Part shown: positions 47,503 through 57,695 of the stretch, in pieces
How the letters are laid out: every line of letters starts with the position of its first letter
Numbering within the stretch: the first letter of the stretch is position 1
NCBI RefSeq assembly: GCF_051106095.1
Contig: NC_135786.1
Location: 205,959,001 to 206,023,000, forward strand
DNA length: 64,000 bases
Origin: Pogona vitticeps
Lineage: Eukaryota; Chordata; Lepidosauria; Squamata; Agamidae
Direction: 5' to 3'
Made by a program: the position numbers and the translations under genes
Notes under the pieces: generated by a model
The model's input: only the letters and a program-made list of their open reading frames with translations
What the model was told of the DNA's origin: nothing
Databases searched by the model: none

Positions 47503-48178
47503 CAGGGATGGGGACTTGTGACTTGCTGTCAAGTCACACTTAAGTTGCGCCAGTGACTTGACTTGACTTAGGGTTTTCCCACAATGACTTACATTTGACT
47601 TGTGATTCAGAACCATTTTTCTAGGTCACTTGTCAAATCCCTCTACCTGCTCCTGTCAGTGCTACTGCACACACCTGTCCCCCAAAGCAAGCAGCAGGCT
47701 TGATTTCCCTTCCAGGAGCCAGACCCCCCATTTCTGAGCATGCTAACCTCTAACCCAGAAGCTGCAGGCCATTCTTCTGGAAGGGAAGCTGAGCTTACTG
47801 CTTGTTTTTCAGGACAGTGGTGTGCGGTGGCAGTGGCAGGAGCAGGTAGGCAGTGTAAGGTGGCAGGGCTGGCAGATAAGTGGCAGAGTCATGACAGTGG
47901 CAGGTAGGGAGTGGCAGTGGGGGTGGCAGGACATGAGCAAGTAGGCAGCAGGGAGACAGAGGACAGGCCCACTACTTCTGAGAATGTGCAGAGGTAAGGG
48001 CCTGCTCCAGGAAGGGAAGCTAGAACTGCTGCTTGCACAGGAACATGTTACCTCCTAACCTCCATCCAAAACTTCGGACTCAGATTTGGGACCAAAGACT
48101 CAGGGATTGACTTGAGTCATTACAAAAGACTTGGACTCAGACTTGGGACTCAGGTCCAAAAATTTACCAACATTCCTG
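47503..48178. mobile_element. Non-autonomous hAT transposon, 676 bp
   Basis: The ends form short terminal inverted repeats: left CAGGGATGGGG, right reverse complement CAGGAATGTTGG. These are typical hAT termini. The flanks ataaaacc (47,495-47,502) and gtaaaacc (48,179-48,186) match at 7 of 8 positions, as an old 8-bp hAT duplication would. Just inside both ends are runs of 'gacttg/gactcag' words. The centre contains a module of about 30 bp three times: inverted at 47,686-47,720 and direct at 47,774-47,804 and 48,003-48,035. A GGCAGTGGCAGG-rich stretch also lies in the centre. No transposase is encoded. Confidence 0.7.
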
Positions 48179-48186
48179 GTAAAACC

Positions 48187-48862
48187 ACGCCTCCAAGGGC
48201 ACTTGCAAAAGCAGTTTCTACATTTTCAGGTTGCCACTCATGACTAGGTGACAGCTTATGCAACCAGAAGAAGACTGGGAATATGGCAGACAGCTGGAGA
48301 AAACCAACACTAGCCTGCATTGTTATGGATCATCATGATGGTCTAGAAAACTAAGGTCTCCTCCCTCATGGTGCCCATCAACAACATACATTCATTTTTC
48401 AAGACCAGAGGGGCAAGAGAAGCACCCTGCATTTCTCATGGTTCACTGAAAATAATGACAGAAAATAATGAACTATAATGAAAAGAGCTTCCAAGAAAGA
48501 CAGGAAGACCTGATTTTCTCCCTGTCTGTCAACAAGTCTAGTTTTAATCAGTTTTTAACCTGTATGGGTGAATAGGGCTTGAAACATATGGGGATGCCCT
48601 ATTCCCCCATCTTTCCCAGCTAGAAGTTAGACAGCCATTGTTAATGACATTTATATATGTTCCACTGATTTCAATGAGTCTACTCCAGTGGGAATGAACA
48701 TTTGATTTAGCCTCACATGTATTGAACTGAGCAACTTTATCACACAAATGTGATAAAGGAACTACCATTTACTAAACTTGCAGACTGAACTGGGCTGCCT
48801 TCAGGTACATTAAATTGGGGTAGACAGACTGATGTTATCCAAACTTTGGTGCCATTAATGAT
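48187..48862. other. No gene seen
   Basis: Unclassified sequence between the hAT element and a SINE. Confidence 0.5.
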
Positions 48863-49080
48863 TAGTAGTAGTAGTTGCAAGTAACGTCTAACTTATGGCA
48901 ACATTTTCCAAGGTTTTCTACATACAGAGTACTCAGCGTACCATTCCCTTCCTCTGGGGATACTCTGGAACTGTAAGTCATCTAAGGCCAGACAGGCTGG
49001 TCCTTTTCTCTGGAGCCATGGTGGGAAATTGAACTCCCAACCTCTTGTCCTCAGCTAGATACGTAAGTCACAGAGCTAAA
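48863..49080 (-). mobile_element. tRNA-headed SINE with MIR/CORE-like middle
   Basis: From left to right the plus strand shows a (TAG)n end, 'gtctaacttatggcaacatt', 'acatacagagtactcagcgt', 'accattcccttcctctgggg', then 'attgaactcccaacctcttg' (reversed B box) and 'tacgtaagtcacagagctaa' (reversed A-box side). All parts are in the same order as at 50,378-50,588, so both are near-complete copies of one family. Confidence 0.7.
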
Positions 49081-49259
49081 GAACTCTGTAGGCTTTGGTG
49101 CACACAAGCATCAGTGTGCTGTAAATATACATGACAATTTGTAACCCAGCCATCTCCCACATAAACAGTCCAATCTATTATCTGAAGACAAGGTGGTTTC
49201 TTTTTTGACACTAGGTTTTCCTGCCTTTTGTCCCCCCCCACCACCAACAAAAGATCTCT
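49081..49259. other. No gene seen
   Basis: Short unclassified interval with a C run near 49,232. Confidence 0.45.
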
Positions 49260-49790
49260 TTGTTTTCAGAAACTGTAACAAATCAGAGAATAAGTAATTT
49301 TTCCTGAAATATTTGAACCTGGTTCAAAGCTCATTTACTGAGAGGCTACTAATGAAATCATAAGGAAAATATGTTGGCGTGAAAGCAAAAATAAAGACAA
49401 ATGACCGAGAAATTATTGTTTTCCGTAAGTTCTTTGCTCCATGTGCTAATTACAGGGCCTGAGAGTGATTCAAGTATCTCTTAATCTATCATCTCTTTCA
49501 CTGCCAGGAATTTTACAAAGGGTGTGAAGATAGAAAGGACTGGGAGTAATTTCATTTATGATTGAAAGAAAATAATCAGAGTAGCCAGAATTTAATATTT
49601 GGAGCTGGATGATCCTATTTGCACGGCTTTGAAGGACAAATACATTATTATCAGAGATGTTAATGAAAGGGAAAATGGGATCTCAAGCAGATGTATTTAT
49701 TTATATCTAGACACAAAATAATCTCATCAGGGGAAAACTGACAGAGGAAAGAAGCCCATCGGGATATGCCTTGAGGAGATGGCCATTCTG
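49260..49790. promoter_or_regulatory. Candidate conserved non-coding element (unproven)
   Basis: A repeat-free, frame-free AT-rich stretch with an even spread of words such as 'gtgctaattacagggcctga', 'ggaattttacaaaggg' and 'tcatttatgattgaaag'. Its texture is like vertebrate conserved non-coding DNA. This rests only on the absence of repeats and on composition. Confidence 0.2.
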
Positions 49791-50377
49791 TTATAACTAT
49801 CACAGTTTTTCAGAGGACAAAACTAGGACTTCATAGCCATTAAGTTTGGTCAGATATCTGATGCACAGAATGTGGAATACATGATGATGGTTTCCAAATG
49901 CAGCTAGCTCAATTTCCAGACTAATAATAATAATAATACTATAACAAGGAGATTTACCTTTGAAACAGTAGCTATTGGAAAGTGCAAAATGTCTCAAATT
50001 GGATTCTCAGCATCCTAATAGATAACAGAAATCTATTGAAGAGTCATGATTGAACCCCTTTGCACCTGGTTTTAGGATCTTAACTCTTGAAAAACAAGTC
50101 CTGGCTTTTTATAACCAGAAATTAGAAGCTAGAGACAAACCCTTTGTTGCAGGTATCCATGGGGCAAGAACTTGAAAACATTTTTTAAAATGTATACCAC
50201 ACTTTCTGGAATCCAAGAAGCCTATGGTCATATTAACTGGATGATCCCAGGATTTATAGTCCCACAAGTAACATGTCAAGACTCTAGGTAAGCTACACAT
50301 GTACTGTATGTTGTGATAGCCAAGAAAATGGCATTACATTTTAAATGCTCTGGCCTGTGAAGACTGATGACATATTG
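49791..50377. other. No gene seen
   Basis: Unclassified. A short (AAT)n run lies at 49,922-49,937. Confidence 0.5.
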
Positions 50378-50588
50378 CTGTGTGCTGGCAAGTCAGTGCT
50401 GACTTATGACAACTCTTTCCAGGGCTTTCTAAGTATAGACAAGTGGTTTACTATTCCCTTCTTCTGGAATACCCTGGGACTGTGTAGCTTACCCAAGGCT
50501 ACACAGGATGGCTCTTCTCCTGTGAGGCATAGTACAGAATTGAACTCCCATCCCCTGACTCCACAGCCAGGTACGTCACTCAGACACT
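50378..50588 (-). mobile_element. tRNA-headed SINE with MIR/CORE-like middle
   Basis: The tail is 'gtgctggcaagtcagtgctg' and 'acttatgacaactctttcca', the centre 'tggtttactattcccttctt' and 'gtgtagcttacccaaggcta' (MIR/CORE-like), and the reversed head 'aattgaactcccatcccctg', 'actccacagccaggtacgtc'. This is one of the best-preserved copies of the family in the window. The TGCAG-like anticodon-loop region in related copies suggests a tRNA-Cys-like ancestor, which is an inference. Confidence 0.7.
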
Positions 50589-51697
50589 TGTTAACATACT
50601 AGCTGCTTAAGTTTACCAACATAAATTTACTAACATTCTACCACAGAATCTAATTTTGTGATGGTGCTTCTTGGTTAGGCTTCTGAATCAGTTTCTCTTA
50701 GCTCAGAGCCAGTATTCTCTGTTGTCTTAGCATTAGGTTTTCTTAGCACATCGTTCTTATACTTCAATTCCTGCCCTGAACACCCATTAAATCTAGTATT
50801 ACATATGAAATTGCATTGCTGAGCTTCAAAGGAATGCTCCAGTTTAGTCCTGCTTAACTTGCAAGCCCACTACCTATCAATTTGCTTCATCGTTCCCTAA
50901 GGTCCTACCCTGCTGGTCTCCAGTCAGCCTCGTGTTTAAAAGTGAACGGCTTTTGCTCTCAGGCATTTCAATTTCCGTGCTCCTTAGTCTTGGACTTTTT
51001 TGTGACTAAAGGACCAGAAATCACTGCTCTTCTTATTTTCCTCCTTTCTGTTTGAAAACACACCTTCAACTCTTATCCTCTCTCTTTCTCTCCCAATCCC
51101 TTTTCTACATTTCACTAGGTGTGGTTAAAAAGAAATACTGTAAGATTTGCCTTCTCTGCTTTGAAATTGCAATTGCTAAGATTCATTTTTAAATGCAAAA
51201 TAGTCATCTGGATGTTGGTGGAGGTGACATCTGAAGGATTCTTCCTTGCCTACCATCTTGGCATTGTTCCCGAGTCACTTTCAAAACTGTCCTGTTCATT
51301 CAAGGAGACAATCACCTCAGGAAGAGTAGGGGCTAACATAATCTGTGGTGGAACATTTTCTTTCCTTGTCAGTGTAATAAGGAACTGGGGAGGGGAAGGA
51401 GTGGCTGAGCTTTACATGCCAGAATAAAGAGGTGTAAAGAAGGAGAATTGGATACTACTGTTATTCCATCCCCCCCATGTGCACTGAATATATCTTAAGG
51501 AAAAAACATAGCTAGTATGGTCTATGGCCATGTATAGGCTTCAGAAAAAGCCTGAATTACTAACTAAATTGGTTTGATGGGTCTTTGTCGGGCAGTTTCT
51601 TGTGATATCTCTCATAGACAAGGCAGAAGAGAGAGGGAAGGAGGGAGAAGAGACTGGTTTTGGGTCAGTTGATTGTGCAAATAAGCAAAGGGGTCAT
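50589..51697. other. No gene seen
   Basis: Unassigned sequence. A 102-codon frame at 51,119-51,427 has no recognisable domain and no supporting context. Confidence 0.5.
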
Positions 51698-51872
51698 TTA
51701 TTTATTATTTCAGAAATTAAAGCAGATGGCAGTAAGATGGTGGAAAGGGTGATGAAGAGGATAGCAAAAAGAATCGTAAAAAGGGAGGGCTAGATCCTAA
51801 TGCGCCAGGAAAGCTGGGCGGAAGAGCGAGGTCTTCAATGGTATTTTGAATCCATCCAGCAAGGGTATTGAG
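51698..51872 (-). mobile_element. L2-type LINE 3' end, minus strand
   Basis: On the minus strand one frame reads K-T-S-L-F-R-P-A-F-L-A-H and then a stop. The UTR follows (ctagccctccctttttacga, tcctcttcatcacccttt, ccatcttactgccatctgct) and the element ends in 'aataataaataaatg'. The order and wording match the plus-strand copy at 15,650-15,919, so both belong to one L2 subfamily. It is 5' truncated. Confidence 0.7.
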
Positions 51873-51910
51873 AATCTGGGTATGAATCTTTTGTTCATAC
51901 TAAGAATCTT

Positions 51911-53432
51911 TTGTTGTTGTTTAGTCGTTAAGTCATGTCCAACTCTTCGTGAGCCCATGGAGCAGAGCACGCCAGGCCCTCCTGTCTTCCTCTGCCTCCT
52001 GGAGTTGGGTCAAATTCATGTTGGTAGCTTCGATGGCACTGTCCAACCATCTCATCCTCTGTTGTCCCCTTCTCCTCTTGCCTTCACACTTTCCCAGCAT
52101 CAGGGGCTTTTCCAAGGAGTCGCCTCTTCTCATGAGATGGTCAAAGTATTGGAGCCTCAGCTTCAGGATCTGTCCTTCCAGTGAGCACTCAGGGTTGATT
52201 TCCTTTAGAATGGATAGGTCCAGGGGACTCTCAAAAGTCTCCTCCAGCACCACAATTCAAAAGCATCAATTCTTTGGTGGTCAGCCTTCTTTATGGCATA
52301 GCTCTCACTTCCATACATCGCTACTGGAAAAACCATAGCTTTGACTATGTGAACCTTTGTTGGCAAGGTGATGTCTCTGCTTTTTAAGATGCTGTCAACG
52401 TTTGTCATTGCTTTCCTCCCGAGAAGCAGGGATCTTTTAATTTCGGGGCTGCTGTCACCATCTGCAGTGATCATGGAGCGCAAGAAAGTAAAATTTGTCA
52501 CTGCCTCCATCTCTTCCCCTTCTATTTGCCAGGAGGTGATGGGACCAGTGACCATGATCTTAGTTTTTTTGATGTTGAGCTTCAGACCATTTTTTGCACT
52601 CTCCTCTTTCACCCTCATTAAGAGGTTCTTTTATTTCTCCTCACTTTCTGCCATCAGAGTGGTATCATCTGCGTATCTGAAGTTGTTGATATTTCTTCCG
52701 GCAATCTTAATTCTGGCTCGGAATTCACCCAGTCCAGCCTTTCGCATGAAATATGAGTTAAATATGAGCATATGAGTTAAATAAGCAGGGGGACAATATA
52801 CAGCTTTGACGTACTCCTTTCCCAATTTTGAACCATTCAGTTGTTCCATATCCAGTTCTAACTGTTGCTTCCTGTCCCACATATAGATTTCTCAGGAGAT
52901 AGATAAGGTGGTCAGGCACTCCCATTTCTTTAAGGACTTCCCATAGTTTGCTGTGGTCCACACAATCAAAGTCTTTTGTGTAGTCAATGAAGCAGAAGTA
53001 GATGTTTTTCTAGAACTCTCTGGCTTTCTCCATAATCCAACGCATGTTAGCAATTTGGTCTCTAGTTCCTCTGCCCCTTTGAAATCCAGCTTGTACTTCT
53101 GGGAGTTCTCGGTCCACATACTGCTGAAGCCTACCTTGGAGGTTTTTGAGCATAACCTTGCTAGCGTGTGAAATGAGTGTAATTGTACGGTAGTTGGAGC
53201 ATTCTTTGGCACTGACCTTTGGGATTGGGATGTAGACTGATCTTTTCCAATCCTCTGGCCACTGCAGAGTTTTCCAAACTTGCTGGCATATTGAGTGTAG
53301 CACCTTAACAGTGTCATCTTTTAAGATTTTAAATAGTTCCGCAGGAATGTTATCACCTCCACTGGCCTTGTTGTTAGCCATGCTTTCTAAGGCCCACTTG
53401 ACTGCACTCTCCAGGATGTCTGGCTTAAGGTC
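51911..53432 (-). mobile_element. 5'-truncated RTE/BovB LINE with target duplication
   Basis: The minus strand carries the RT and C-terminal zone of BovB. Islands in order are MANNKASGGDNIPAELFK, CSNYRTITLISHASKVM, GFQRGRGTRDQIANMRW, GKGVRQSCILSPCLFN, NNFRYADDTTLMAESEEK (intact YADD box), NGLKLNIKKTKIMV, RIDAFELWCWRRLLRVPW and RMRWLDSAIEATNMNLTQLQ. The frame changes at least three times, so it is non-coding. A near-tandem 17-19-bp duplication lies at 52,751-52,786. The 3' end (minus strand) is at 51,911, with the usual 'ttagtcgttaagtcatg' in plus sense. An 8-bp duplication, agaatctt, flanks it at 51,903-51,910 and 53,433-53,440. Confidence 0.9.
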
Positions 53433-53440
53433 AGAATCTT

Positions 53441-54870
53441 AGTTAAACCTAATAACCCAGGACAAATCAGAATTGGGTATGTGTGTATAACATTCTGTAT
53501 TCCTGCCTGGAAATCTTTAAAAAAATCATTATAATTGTCTGAAAGTTCTGTTGGAGGCCTGGCAGCCCTAACTCTTACCTGCATTGGTAAGCAGGCATCA
53601 ATGGCCTTTTATGCCCCTAGCATAGAAGGAGCTGGTCAATTCAGAAAGATCTGATTCATGATGTATTAATTTAAGGATGTCCTCTTACATTGTGGTTGTT
53701 GTTTTGACTGCAACCCCCAGACCTCTCCCAACAGCACCTTCCAGAATTGGACTGCAATTCCCAGAATTCTCTGGGCAGAATCCTGGAAGTTGCAATCCAT
53801 TTCTGGCAAGTGATGTCTAAGGAATCAGGAGACTGCAGTAAAAAAAAAAACCCTATAAAAACCATGCCTAAGTTCTGTCCATGGCAGGTTCCATCAGTGG
53901 TCTTTCTAAAGCAGTTGACTTGTCTTCCTCCAGGTTGGAGTATTACGAGGAAATGTCCTCAATGATAAAGCATCTGATTCAGGACAATGTTCTTGCTGTT
54001 TTCTGTTTTAAATGTAAATATGCTGGCATTTTTTGTTTCTACCCTTTTGCCTTTGTTCCTGTCTGCTACTGGGACTTTACCCTGAGGAGAGCTCTCAAAA
54101 TTATTTTGACCCTTGGGCTGAAAGAGGTTTCCTACCCTTGGTCTAAAACAAGATGTGTTGATGTTGGGGACTGCATTTAGAGCCCATTCTTGTTCTTAAG
54201 ATGATGAATGACTTTATATGTTAGCCTAGGAACCTATCTTAAATCCAGTCTACCTCCACCTCTAATCTAAGACATTCACATCATGACGCCCTCCAGATAT
54301 GCTCTCCCACATGGTTAAGATGGATAGGTATTGTATTCAAAAACATCTGGAGGACATCAAGGCAGGGTAGGCTGTTACAATCCGGCAGATTAATATTGGT
54401 CCATCTAGTTCACTTTTGTCTATGCATTTACTAGTAGTGGCTTTCCAAGGTTTTGGGCAGTGTTCTTTCCCACTCATAACTGGAAATGTCAACAACTGAG
54501 TCCAATAAATGTTTGTATGCAAACCAAGCACACTGCCATGAAGCGAGAGTCTTCCCCCTATGAATTATCAAAGGCCCAACTTTTTGCCCAAGCAGTAGAC
54601 CTTTCTGTACACCTGGACTTCAGCAAAGGGCTTTATGTAATTGGCTATGCTTTACATCAGGCCTATAATCATATCTGTCAAGAACTGACCCAAGATATTT
54701 TACTGGTAGACATGAAGAACAAGATGATATCCACAATTCCACATATAGGAGCAAACAAGAGCAACAGCTGATTCTTCCTTCTACACAGTGACAGCAGGCT
54801 AATTTAGGAGTGCAGGACAGACCATGTGGCACACACATCTCTATGTTCCAGCAAAAGTGAATATATAAGG
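53441..54870. other. No host gene seen; two foldback remnants
   Basis: An inverted repeat at 53,748-53,801 (ggactgcaattcccagaatt and gaatcctggaagttgcaatc) and another at 54,287-54,358 (gccctccagatatg and aacatctggagga) are decayed members of foldback hAT-like families known from amniotes. A 103-codon frame at 54,460-54,771 has no recognisable domain. Confidence 0.5.
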
Positions 54871-54883
54871 ATTCACAAGGAAT

Positions 54884-56674
54884 GTGTCGGTGTGTCGTCC
54901 AGCAGAGCTATTTCGAGTGGTCCGGGACCTTCTTCAACCTAATGGTTCGGTGGAGGTCCTGGACTCCTCAATGGCTCGCTGTAACGAATTTGTTACGCAC
55001 TTTGAGGGAAAAATTGCTCAGATTCGCAAAGATTTGGACTCCACTGTTGATGCAGAGCCCATGGTTGTATCCAGTGCTCCGGACTTATGTCATAATTTAT
55101 TGGATGAGTTTCAGTTGTTGCGACCTGAGGATGTGGACAGGGTGCTTGGATCGGTTCGTGCCACCACTACACAACTCGACCCTTGCCCATCATGGCTAAT
55201 AAAGAAATCTGCCAGGGGAGTTTGCACCTGGATCCTGGAGGTCATCAACTCCTCGTTAAGAGAGGGAGTGGTTCCTGCCCCATTAAAGGAGGCAGTGATT
55301 CGCCCGCTCCTAAAAAAACCTAATCTGGATCCAGGTCTAGTGAACAACTATCGTCCAATAGCAAACCTCCCTTTTCTGGGCAAGGTGTTGGAACGTGTGG
55401 TGGCTGAGCAGCTCCAGGCTCTCCTGGATGAAACGGATTATCTAGATCCATTTCAATCGGGTTTCAGGCTGGGTTATGGGACGGAAACTGCCTTGGTCGC
55501 CCTGTATGACGACCTTTGCCGGGAGAAAGACAGGGGTAATGCATCCCTGTTGATTCTCCTGGACCTCTCAGCGGCTTTCGACACCATCGACCATGGTGTC
55601 CTTCTGGACAGACTGGCTGGGATGGGAATTGGAGGCACTGTTTTACAGTGGTTCCGTTCCTACCTGGCTGATCGAGTCCAGAAGGTGGTGCTGGGGGACA
55701 GTAGCTCTGACCCATGGCGGTTGCGTCATGGGGTTCCTCAGGGCTCTATACTGTCCCCCATGCTGTTCAACATCTACATGAAACCGCTGGGGGAGGTCGT
55801 TAGGAGGTTTGGGCTGAGGAGTCAGCAATATGCTGACGACACCCAGCTCTACCTCTCATTTTCTACCAATCCAGGTGTGGCAGTCACCGTTCTGAACTCG
55901 TGCCTGGACTCGATAATGGTCTGGATGAGGGTCAATAAACTGAGGCTCAATCCAGACAAGTCTGAAGTGCTGCTGGTAGGTGCCCCGCCAGATAGGTTAA
56001 AGGGCCATCTCCCTACCTTAGACGGGATCACACTCCCCCTAAAGGATAGGGTCCGCAGCTTGGGGGTGCTCCTTGACCCCAGTCTGACCTTGGAAGCCCA
56101 GGTGGACTCGGTGTCCAGGGGTGCCTTCTTACAGCTGCGGAGAATATATCAACTTCGCCCTTACCTGGATGAGCGGAGCCTGGCAGCAGTCACTCATGCA
56201 CTGGTAACAACCAGACTGGATTACTGCAATGCGCTATACGTGGGGCAGCCTTTGAAGACGGTCCGACGACTGCAACTGGCACAGAACCGGGCTGCGCGGC
56301 TGGTAAGTGGTGCCGCCGCAAGGACTCATATCACGCCGGTTCTGAAAAATTTACACTGGCTGCCGGTTGCTGCTCGGGCCCAATTCAAAGTGCTTACTTT
56401 GACATATAAAGCCCTAAACGGCTTAGGACCTGGTTACCTAAAGGACCGCCTTCTTCCATATGTGCCTGCCCGTCCTCTAAGATCAGGCCAGGAGGCCCTT
56501 CTGAAGGTGCCATCCCTGAAAGAGGTGAAGGGGATGGCATGTCGGAATAGGGCCTTCTCGGTTGTTGCCCCCCAACTTTGGAACACCCTTCCTAGAGAGA
56601 TCCGCCTGGCTCCGACACTCTTGGCCTTTCGGCGCCAGGCAAAGACCTTTCTGTTCACCCAGCATTTTAATTAA
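54884..56674 (+). CDS. L2-type LINE ORF2 fragment: reverse transcriptase
   Basis: A 596-codon frame encodes the RT part of an L2-clade non-LTR retrotransposon protein, which would copy its own RNA at a nicked genomic target. Residues about 155-164 are NYRPIANLPF, 190-200 are the QSGFRLGYGTE block, 226-234 are LDLSAAFDT (first catalytic Asp), 285-288 are PQGS, and 316-319 are YADD (catalytic pair). Residues 393-402 are LGVLLDPSLT. The C-terminal zone has HWLPVAARAQFK (491-502) and ends in the L2 signature AKTFLFTQHFN. L2 ORF2 normally also has an N-terminal apurinic-type endonuclease, which is absent. The ATG at 54,884 is just the first in frame, and the true start was upstream of the truncation. 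The frame is uninterrupted but unlikely to be expressed as a working retrotransposon without endonuclease and promoter. Confidence 0.9.
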   Translation: MSVCRPAELFRVVRDLLQPNGSVEVLDSSMARCNEFVTHFEGKIAQIRKDLDSTVDAEPMVVSSAPDLCHNLLDEFQLLRPEDVDRVLGSVRATTTQLDPCPSWLIKKSARGVCTWILEVINSSLREGVVPAPLKEAVIRPLLKKPNLDPGLVNNYRPIANLPFLGKVLERVVAEQLQALLDETDYLDPFQSGFRLGYGTETALVALYDDLCREKDRGNASLLILLDLSAAFDTIDHGVLLDRLAGMGIGGTVLQWFRSYLADRVQKVVLGDSSSDPWRLRHGVPQGSILSPMLFNIYMKPLGEVVRRFGLRSQQYADDTQLYLSFSTNPGVAVTVLNSCLDSIMVWMRVNKLRLNPDKSEVLLVGAPPDRLKGHLPTLDGITLPLKDRVRSLGVLLDPSLTLEAQVDSVSRGAFLQLRRIYQLRPYLDERSLAAVTHALVTTRLDYCNALYVGQPLKTVRRLQLAQNRAARLVSGAAARTHITPVLKNLHWLPVAARAQFKVLTLTYKALNGLGPGYLKDRLLPYVPARPLRSGQEALLKVPSLKEVKGMACRNRAFSVVAPQLWNTLPREIRLAPTLLAFRRQAKTFLFTQHFN

Positions 56675-56838
56675 TTACTTTTAATGTTTTAATTGTTTTA
56701 AGAAATATTTTAATATATGGTATTTTATACTGTTTCTTAAAATGTTTTTAATGTTTTTAGATTTTAATGTTGTACGCCGCCCAGAAGCCACTGGCAATGG
56801 TGCGGCTAAAAATATTGTAAATAAATAATAAATAAATA
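54884..56838 (+). mobile_element. Young L2-clade LINE, 5' truncated
   Basis: The element comprises an intact ORF2 portion (see the coding entry) and a short 3' UTR containing 'gttgtacgccgcccagaagc' and 'tggtgcggctaaaaatattg'. It ends in an (AAAT)n-like tail at about 56,820-56,838. The coding part starts just downstream of where the endonuclease domain would end, so the 5' half of the element is missing. The body is CpG-richer than its surroundings and has no frame break, which points to recent insertion. No convincing target duplication was found; a Penelope-like scrap sits immediately beyond the tail. Confidence 0.9.
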
Positions 56839-56851
56839 AATATCAGAAAGC

Positions 56852-56905
56852 CCGAAAAACCCACAACAACCATTAGATCCCGGCCGTGAAAGCCTTCGTG
56901 AATAC
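56852..56905 (-). mobile_element. Penelope-like element terminal scrap (54 bp) with 13-bp duplication
   Basis: The 54-bp insert holds 'gaaaaacccacaacaaccat' and 'cggccgtgaaagccttcg', a phrase known from the ends of abundant squamate retroelements that I associate with Penelope-like elements. It is flanked by a perfect 13-bp direct repeat, aatatcagaaagc, at 56,839-56,851 and 56,906-56,918. The duplication is seen directly; the family name is from memory and less certain. Confidence 0.5.
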
Positions 56906-56938
56906 AATATCAGAAAGCTCTTTCAGTCCTGGCCTTAG

Positions 56939-57274
56939 ATAAAGGTAAAGGTTCCCCTTGACATTTAGTCCAGTCGTGTCCGACTCTTGGGGGCGGTGCT
57001 CATCCCCGTTTCCAAGAGCCAGCATTTGTCCGTAGACAGTTTCCATGATCACGTGACCAGCGTGACTAGACACGGAACGCCATTACCTTCCCACTGTGGT
57101 GGTACCTATTTATCTACTCGCATTTGCATGCTTTCAAACTGCTAGGTTGGCAGGAGCTGGGACAAGCGATGGGAGCTCACTCCGTTGCATGGATTCGATC
57201 TTACGATTGCTGGTCTTCTGACCTTGCAGCACAGATGCTTCCGCAGTTTAACCCGCAGCGTCACCACGTCCCTA
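56939..57274 (-). mobile_element. Sauria-type SINE, copy 4, with target duplication
   Basis: The minus strand reads from 'gggacgtggtgacgctgcgg' (A-box side) and 'cgatcgtaagatcgaatcc'-like B-box sequence to the 'agtcggacacgactggac' end and a short AAAGGT tail. It is flanked by a perfect 9-bp direct repeat, tggccttag, at 56,930-56,938 and 57,275-57,283. It is near full length. It inserted close to the L2 and the Penelope-like scrap, making a three-element cluster. Confidence 0.9.
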
Positions 57275-57617
57275 TGGCCTTAGGCATCTGTAACTTGAAC
57301 CAGTTTCCTTGCTTGTCCTAATGGCAAGGCTGGGATTGTACTTGCTTCTCTTGTGCTGTGCTGTCATCTGCTTCCAAGCACAGCAAACTGCAAGTGAACA
57401 CTAATAGTATATAAGCAAAAATGAGCTTCCATGTACACCAAAGCTTGTACTGGGGTTGACTTTAAGTTGACATCAGGCTAGGGATGTTAAGAAATCTTAG
57501 TGTTCCTGAAAGTTTAGGTGAAACTGACTAACTTGGCATGGTGAGACAGCACTTTAAAGATTCTCTGATCTCCTCAGAGATCTCAGCTGTGGCACTAAAC
57601 TGAACGCACTCAAGATT

Positions 57618-57694
<77 letters not shown>
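57618..57694. repeat. (TTGC)n microsatellite
   Basis: About 19 uninterrupted tetranucleotide units. Confidence 0.97.

Positions 57695-57695
<1 letters not shown>

Noticed and set aside
54460-54771. 103-codon frame upstream of the L2 as a host gene
   Set aside because: No motif is present, and nothing marks it as coding.
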